From NCBI GenBank assembly GCA_019313735.1, contig JAFDAR010000041.1:1-7310 (forward strand): 7,310 nt of DNA. The letters are read 5' to 3'. A program made the translations under genes and the position numbers. Of the stretch, positions 5,822-7,310 are shown piece after piece (position 1 is the first letter of the stretch; each line of letters starts with the position of its first letter). This DNA comes from Deltaproteobacteria bacterium (GTDB lineage: Bacteria > Desulfobacterota > Syntrophia > Syntrophales > UBA2210). The notes under the pieces are model-generated. The model worked only from the letters and a program-made list of their open reading frames with translations. It did no database searches and was not told the origin of the DNA.

Positions 5822-6428
5822 TCAACCACCGTCCCAGCTCATCGATAACCGGTACCCATCCCTTTTTAATCAGGCGTTTTACGTGCTCCGCGTATTTCCC
5901 GGCCTCAACATTTCCGGGATCGCTTTCCAGTATCCTGTCAAGTACATCTCCGGCCATTTTGAAGTGGCCCTGTTTCATATAGAGCTTAGCCAGGGTGATA
6001 GTATGAAAATCTGCCGGCATATCGGCATCGCCATCTTCCTCTTCGATGGTAGTGCCTTGCAATGAAGCAATCTTTTCAGATACACGCCCGGATGCTGGCG
6101 GGTCAGTGTTCAGCGCCGCGAATCTTATATAGGCATCTATCGCCTCTTTTGACATTCCCTTCCGGGTGTACGCGTCCCCCAGGACTTCATAAACACGCGA
6201 CTGCTCCCGCACGATATCATGCCACTGTTCAACAACCTCTGCGGCTTCTATCGGCTTGTCCATCTCGGCTCCGCACGAGGCAACGGTAAGATAAGCATCC
6301 ATGTCCCCCGGAAAACGCTTAAGTCTTGCCTCCGCGAGGACAATAACGTCACCATACAATTTCTTATCCATCTTTGCCCTGATATCCGACAAGAAATTTT
6401 CCCTGTCTTCAAGATATGTGCTGTCCAT
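5793..6428 (-). CDS. TPR-repeat protein of unknown role
   Basis: The 211-residue protein is built mostly of helical hairpins. Tetratricopeptide-like units lie near residues 77-109 (LGDAYTRKG..KEAIDAY) and 141-174 (LAKLYMKQG..KMAGDVLDRILESDPGN), with a more degenerate unit near 24-57. An acidic linker (129-138, EEEDGDADMP) separates the pairs. The C-terminus ends in a short amphipathic tail with a WLNGLREKR motif. No signal peptide or membrane segment is seen, so it is probably cytoplasmic. It is the first gene of the operon and its last 29 bp overlap the peptidase gene, implying coupled translation. TPR proteins mediate protein-protein contacts; partner and function cannot be inferred. The ATG at 6428 has a modest GGCAGG ribosome binding site. 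Confidence 0.85.
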   Translation of the reverse strand: MDSTYLEDRENFLSDIRAKMDKKLYGDVIVLAEARLKRFPGDMDAYLTVASCGAEMDKPIEAAEVVEQWHDIVREQSRVYEVLGDAYTRKGMSKEAIDAYIRFAALNTDPPASGRVSEKIASLQGTTIEEEDGDADMPADFHTITLAKLYMKQGHFKMAGDVLDRILESDPGNVEAGKYAEHVKRLIKKGWVPVIDELGRWLNGLREKREQ

Positions 6429-6441
6429 AATGCCTGCCTTT

Positions 6442-6453
6442 ATTACCGGTAAT
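6442..6453. promoter_or_regulatory. Perfect 12-bp palindrome in the divergent spacer
   Basis: ATTACCGGTAAT is a perfect palindrome 14 bp upstream of the TPR gene start and 16 bp from the -35 of the transporter promoter. Its position between divergent genes suits an operator, but no regulator is identified and chance is possible. Confidence 0.3.
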
Positions 6454-6468
6454 TTTCCGAAAAATCAA

Positions 6469-6496
6469 TTGACATAATTCATACCGCGGTGATACT
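6469..6496 (+). promoter_or_regulatory. Sigma-70-like promoter of the queuosine genes
   Basis: A perfect -35 TTGACA (6469-6474) is followed after 16 bp by GATACT (6491-6496, 4 of 6). The start of transcription would fall near 6503, about 37 bases before the chosen ATG at 6540. This also argues against the in-frame GTG at 6489, which would overlap the -10 region. Confidence 0.5.
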
Positions 6497-6525
6497 CCTC
6501 TTATCTTTATTGCAGGTATCTTTCA

Positions 6526-6543
6526 ATGGCAAATTTTATATGA
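6526..6543 (+). CDS. Five-codon mini-ORF (MANFI) ahead of the transporter
   Basis: ATG at 6526 has an AGGT 8 bases upstream, the only Shine-Dalgarno-like site in the leader. It reads five codons to TGA at 6541-6543, which overlaps the transporter ATG as ATGA. It could be a translational-coupling leader peptide for a start that lacks its own ribosome binding site. It is short enough to occur by chance. Confidence 0.25.
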   Translation: MANFI

Positions 6544-7172
6544 CTTCACAAAATATTCAATTTATAAAATATCTCTTTGTATGCTCCCTGCTTCTGGCCA
6601 ATATTCTTGCATGCAAGATAATCACAGTGGGGGGGCTAGTGCTGCCCGCGGCTATCATTCTCTATCCTCTTACCTTTCTCTTCACCGATGTAGTGGCGGA
6701 GGTAGAAGGCAAAAAGAGCGCCGGTAATCTTGTCATGATGGGGTTTTACATGTCGCTGTTCATGGTGCTTGCAATACTCGCGGGCAAGATCCTCCCGCCG
6801 GCCGGGTTCTGGAAACATCAGGCGGCATACAACATTATCCTCGGATCAACGCCGAGGATAGTGATGGCGTCCATGGTAGCATATATAGTATCCCAGAGGC
6901 ACGATGTGTGGGCGTTTCACTGGTGGAGAAAGAAGACCGGGGGAAGGCACCTGTGGATGAGAAACAATCTTTCGACGATTGTTTCCCAGCTGATCGACTC
7001 AGTACTGTTCATAACCATAGCCTTCTGGGGCATATTCCCTCCGGCGGCAATAGGGGCGATGATTCTCAGCCAGTACCTTGTCAAGATAGGAATAGCCCTT
7101 CTTGACACACCGATCTGTTACATATTAGTGAGGTTTTATGGAGGCAATAGAGAACAAGTACAGAGAGCATGA
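6540..7172 (+). CDS. yhhQ: Queuosine precursor transporter (YhhQ/DUF165 family)
   Basis: This inner-membrane protein of the VUT-1/DUF165 family imports queuosine precursors such as preQ0, preQ1 or related bases. The 210-residue product (from ATG 6540) has about six hydrophobic segments, near residues 8-26, 31-52, 63-83, 105-119, 145-166 and 170-195. Family motifs are TDVVAEVEGKK (49-59) after the second segment and the block SQRHDVWAFHWWRKKTGGRHLWMRNNLSTIVSQLIDS, spanning 118-154, which contains the characteristic Q..D, W.R and ST..SQ..DS pattern. An in-frame GTG at 6489 would add 17 residues but overlaps the promoter and lacks a ribosome binding site. Its last 35 bp overlap queF, the next step for its likely substrate, which strongly supports the assignment. 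The exact substrate is not predictable. Confidence 0.92.
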   Translation: MTSQNIQFIKYLFVCSLLLANILACKIITVGGLVLPAAIILYPLTFLFTDVVAEVEGKKSAGNLVMMGFYMSLFMVLAILAGKILPPAGFWKHQAAYNIILGSTPRIVMASMVAYIVSQRHDVWAFHWWRKKTGGRHLWMRNNLSTIVSQLIDSVLFITIAFWGIFPPAAIGAMILSQYLVKIGIALLDTPICYILVRFYGGNREQVQRA

Positions 7173-7310
7173 TTACGAGGTAGATATACGATTTCCCGAA
7201 TTCACATGTCTCTGCCCGATGACCGCGCAGCCCGACTTCGCGGAGATAAGTATCACCTATGTGCCGGGTGAGTTTCTGGTCGAGCTGAAGTCTCTGAAGA
7301 TATATCTGAA
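7138..7310 (+). CDS. queF: NADPH-dependent 7-cyano-7-deazaguanine reductase, 5' part
   Basis: QueF reduces the nitrile of preQ0 to the aminomethyl group of preQ1 in queuosine biosynthesis, in the cytoplasm. The first 57 codons are present and the gene continues past the window. Visible are FTCLCPMTAQPDF (residues 22-34), with the nucleophilic cysteine that forms the thioimide (Cys26 of CP) and the conserved Asp33, and the diagnostic QueF motif ELKSLKIYL (49-57). The catalytic cysteine close to the N-terminus indicates the short unimodular type. The usual TGQPDF reads TAQPDF here, a Gly-to-Ala change. GTGAGGT upstream inside the transporter gene is the ribosome binding site, and the 35-bp overlap implies coupled expression. 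Confidence 0.95.
   Translation, partial: MEAIENKYREHDYEVDIRFPEFTCLCPMTAQPDFAEISITYVPGEFLVELKSLKIYL

Noticed and set aside
6440..6468. Minus-strand promoter TTGATT-17-TAATAA for the TPR operon
   Set aside because: The spacing is ideal, but transcription would start about 5 bases before the ATG and exclude the ribosome binding site; the -10 matches only 3 of 6.
6429..6539. preQ1 riboswitch ahead of the queuosine genes
   Set aside because: The context invites one, but I find no preQ1-I core (GGUUC...CUACACC with an A-rich tail) and no clear pseudoknot in the short leader.
6489..6539. GTG 6489 as the start of the transporter
   Set aside because: It overlaps the -10 of the best promoter, has no ribosome binding site, and adds 17 residues beyond the usual family N-terminus.
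1..7310. CRISPR array, tRNA, rRNA or prophage genes
   Set aside because: No regularly spaced repeats, cloverleaf-like sequence or phage-type proteins were seen on either strand.

Overview
The window is a densely packed bacterial chromosomal segment of ordinary housekeeping genes. Two near-identical copies of a small non-coding mobile element interrupt it. The gene set and protein style suggest a Gram-negative bacterium, perhaps Desulfobacterota or another former deltaproteobacterial lineage: a bacterial S21, a HolA clamp-loader subunit, and a LipM-type octanoyltransferase next to hisC. No marker in the window settles the taxonomy. Nothing phage-like, CRISPR-like or defence-like is present.

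The left block (about 133-2415) is a minus-strand operon, rpsU - LOG-family nucleotide phosphoribohydrolase - holA. The last two genes are one base apart. A 102-bp repeat lies just beyond the 3' end of holA (1-102, cut by the window edge). An inverted copy, 180 bp and complete with 20-bp perfect terminal inverted repeats (2436-2615), lies immediately upstream of the rpsU ribosome binding site. The shared part matches at 100 of 102 bases. The elements are MITE-like and bracket the operon in inverted orientation.

The middle block (2694-6428) is a second minus-strand operon: TPR protein - Xaa-Pro aminopeptidase - LipM-like lipoyl-pathway octanoyltransferase - histidinol-phosphate aminotransferase. 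The TPR/peptidase and lipM/hisC pairs overlap. It ends in a strong rho-independent terminator at 2624-2670, 8 bp from the mobile element. Everything between that terminator and the rpsU Shine-Dalgarno is therefore essentially the element itself, so the rpsU-LOG-holA operon probably uses a promoter inside, or made by, the inserted element. This is the most interesting point in the window.

The right block (6540-7310, plus strand) is divergently transcribed and belongs to queuosine metabolism: a YhhQ-type precursor transporter whose 3' end overlaps the start of queF, which runs off the window. A good sigma-70-like promoter lies in the divergent spacer. Other points of note are a roughly 90-residue insertion in the HolA N-terminal half, a TTG start for rpsU, a probable internal GTG start for lipM, and a five-codon mini-ORF whose stop overlaps the transporter start codon.
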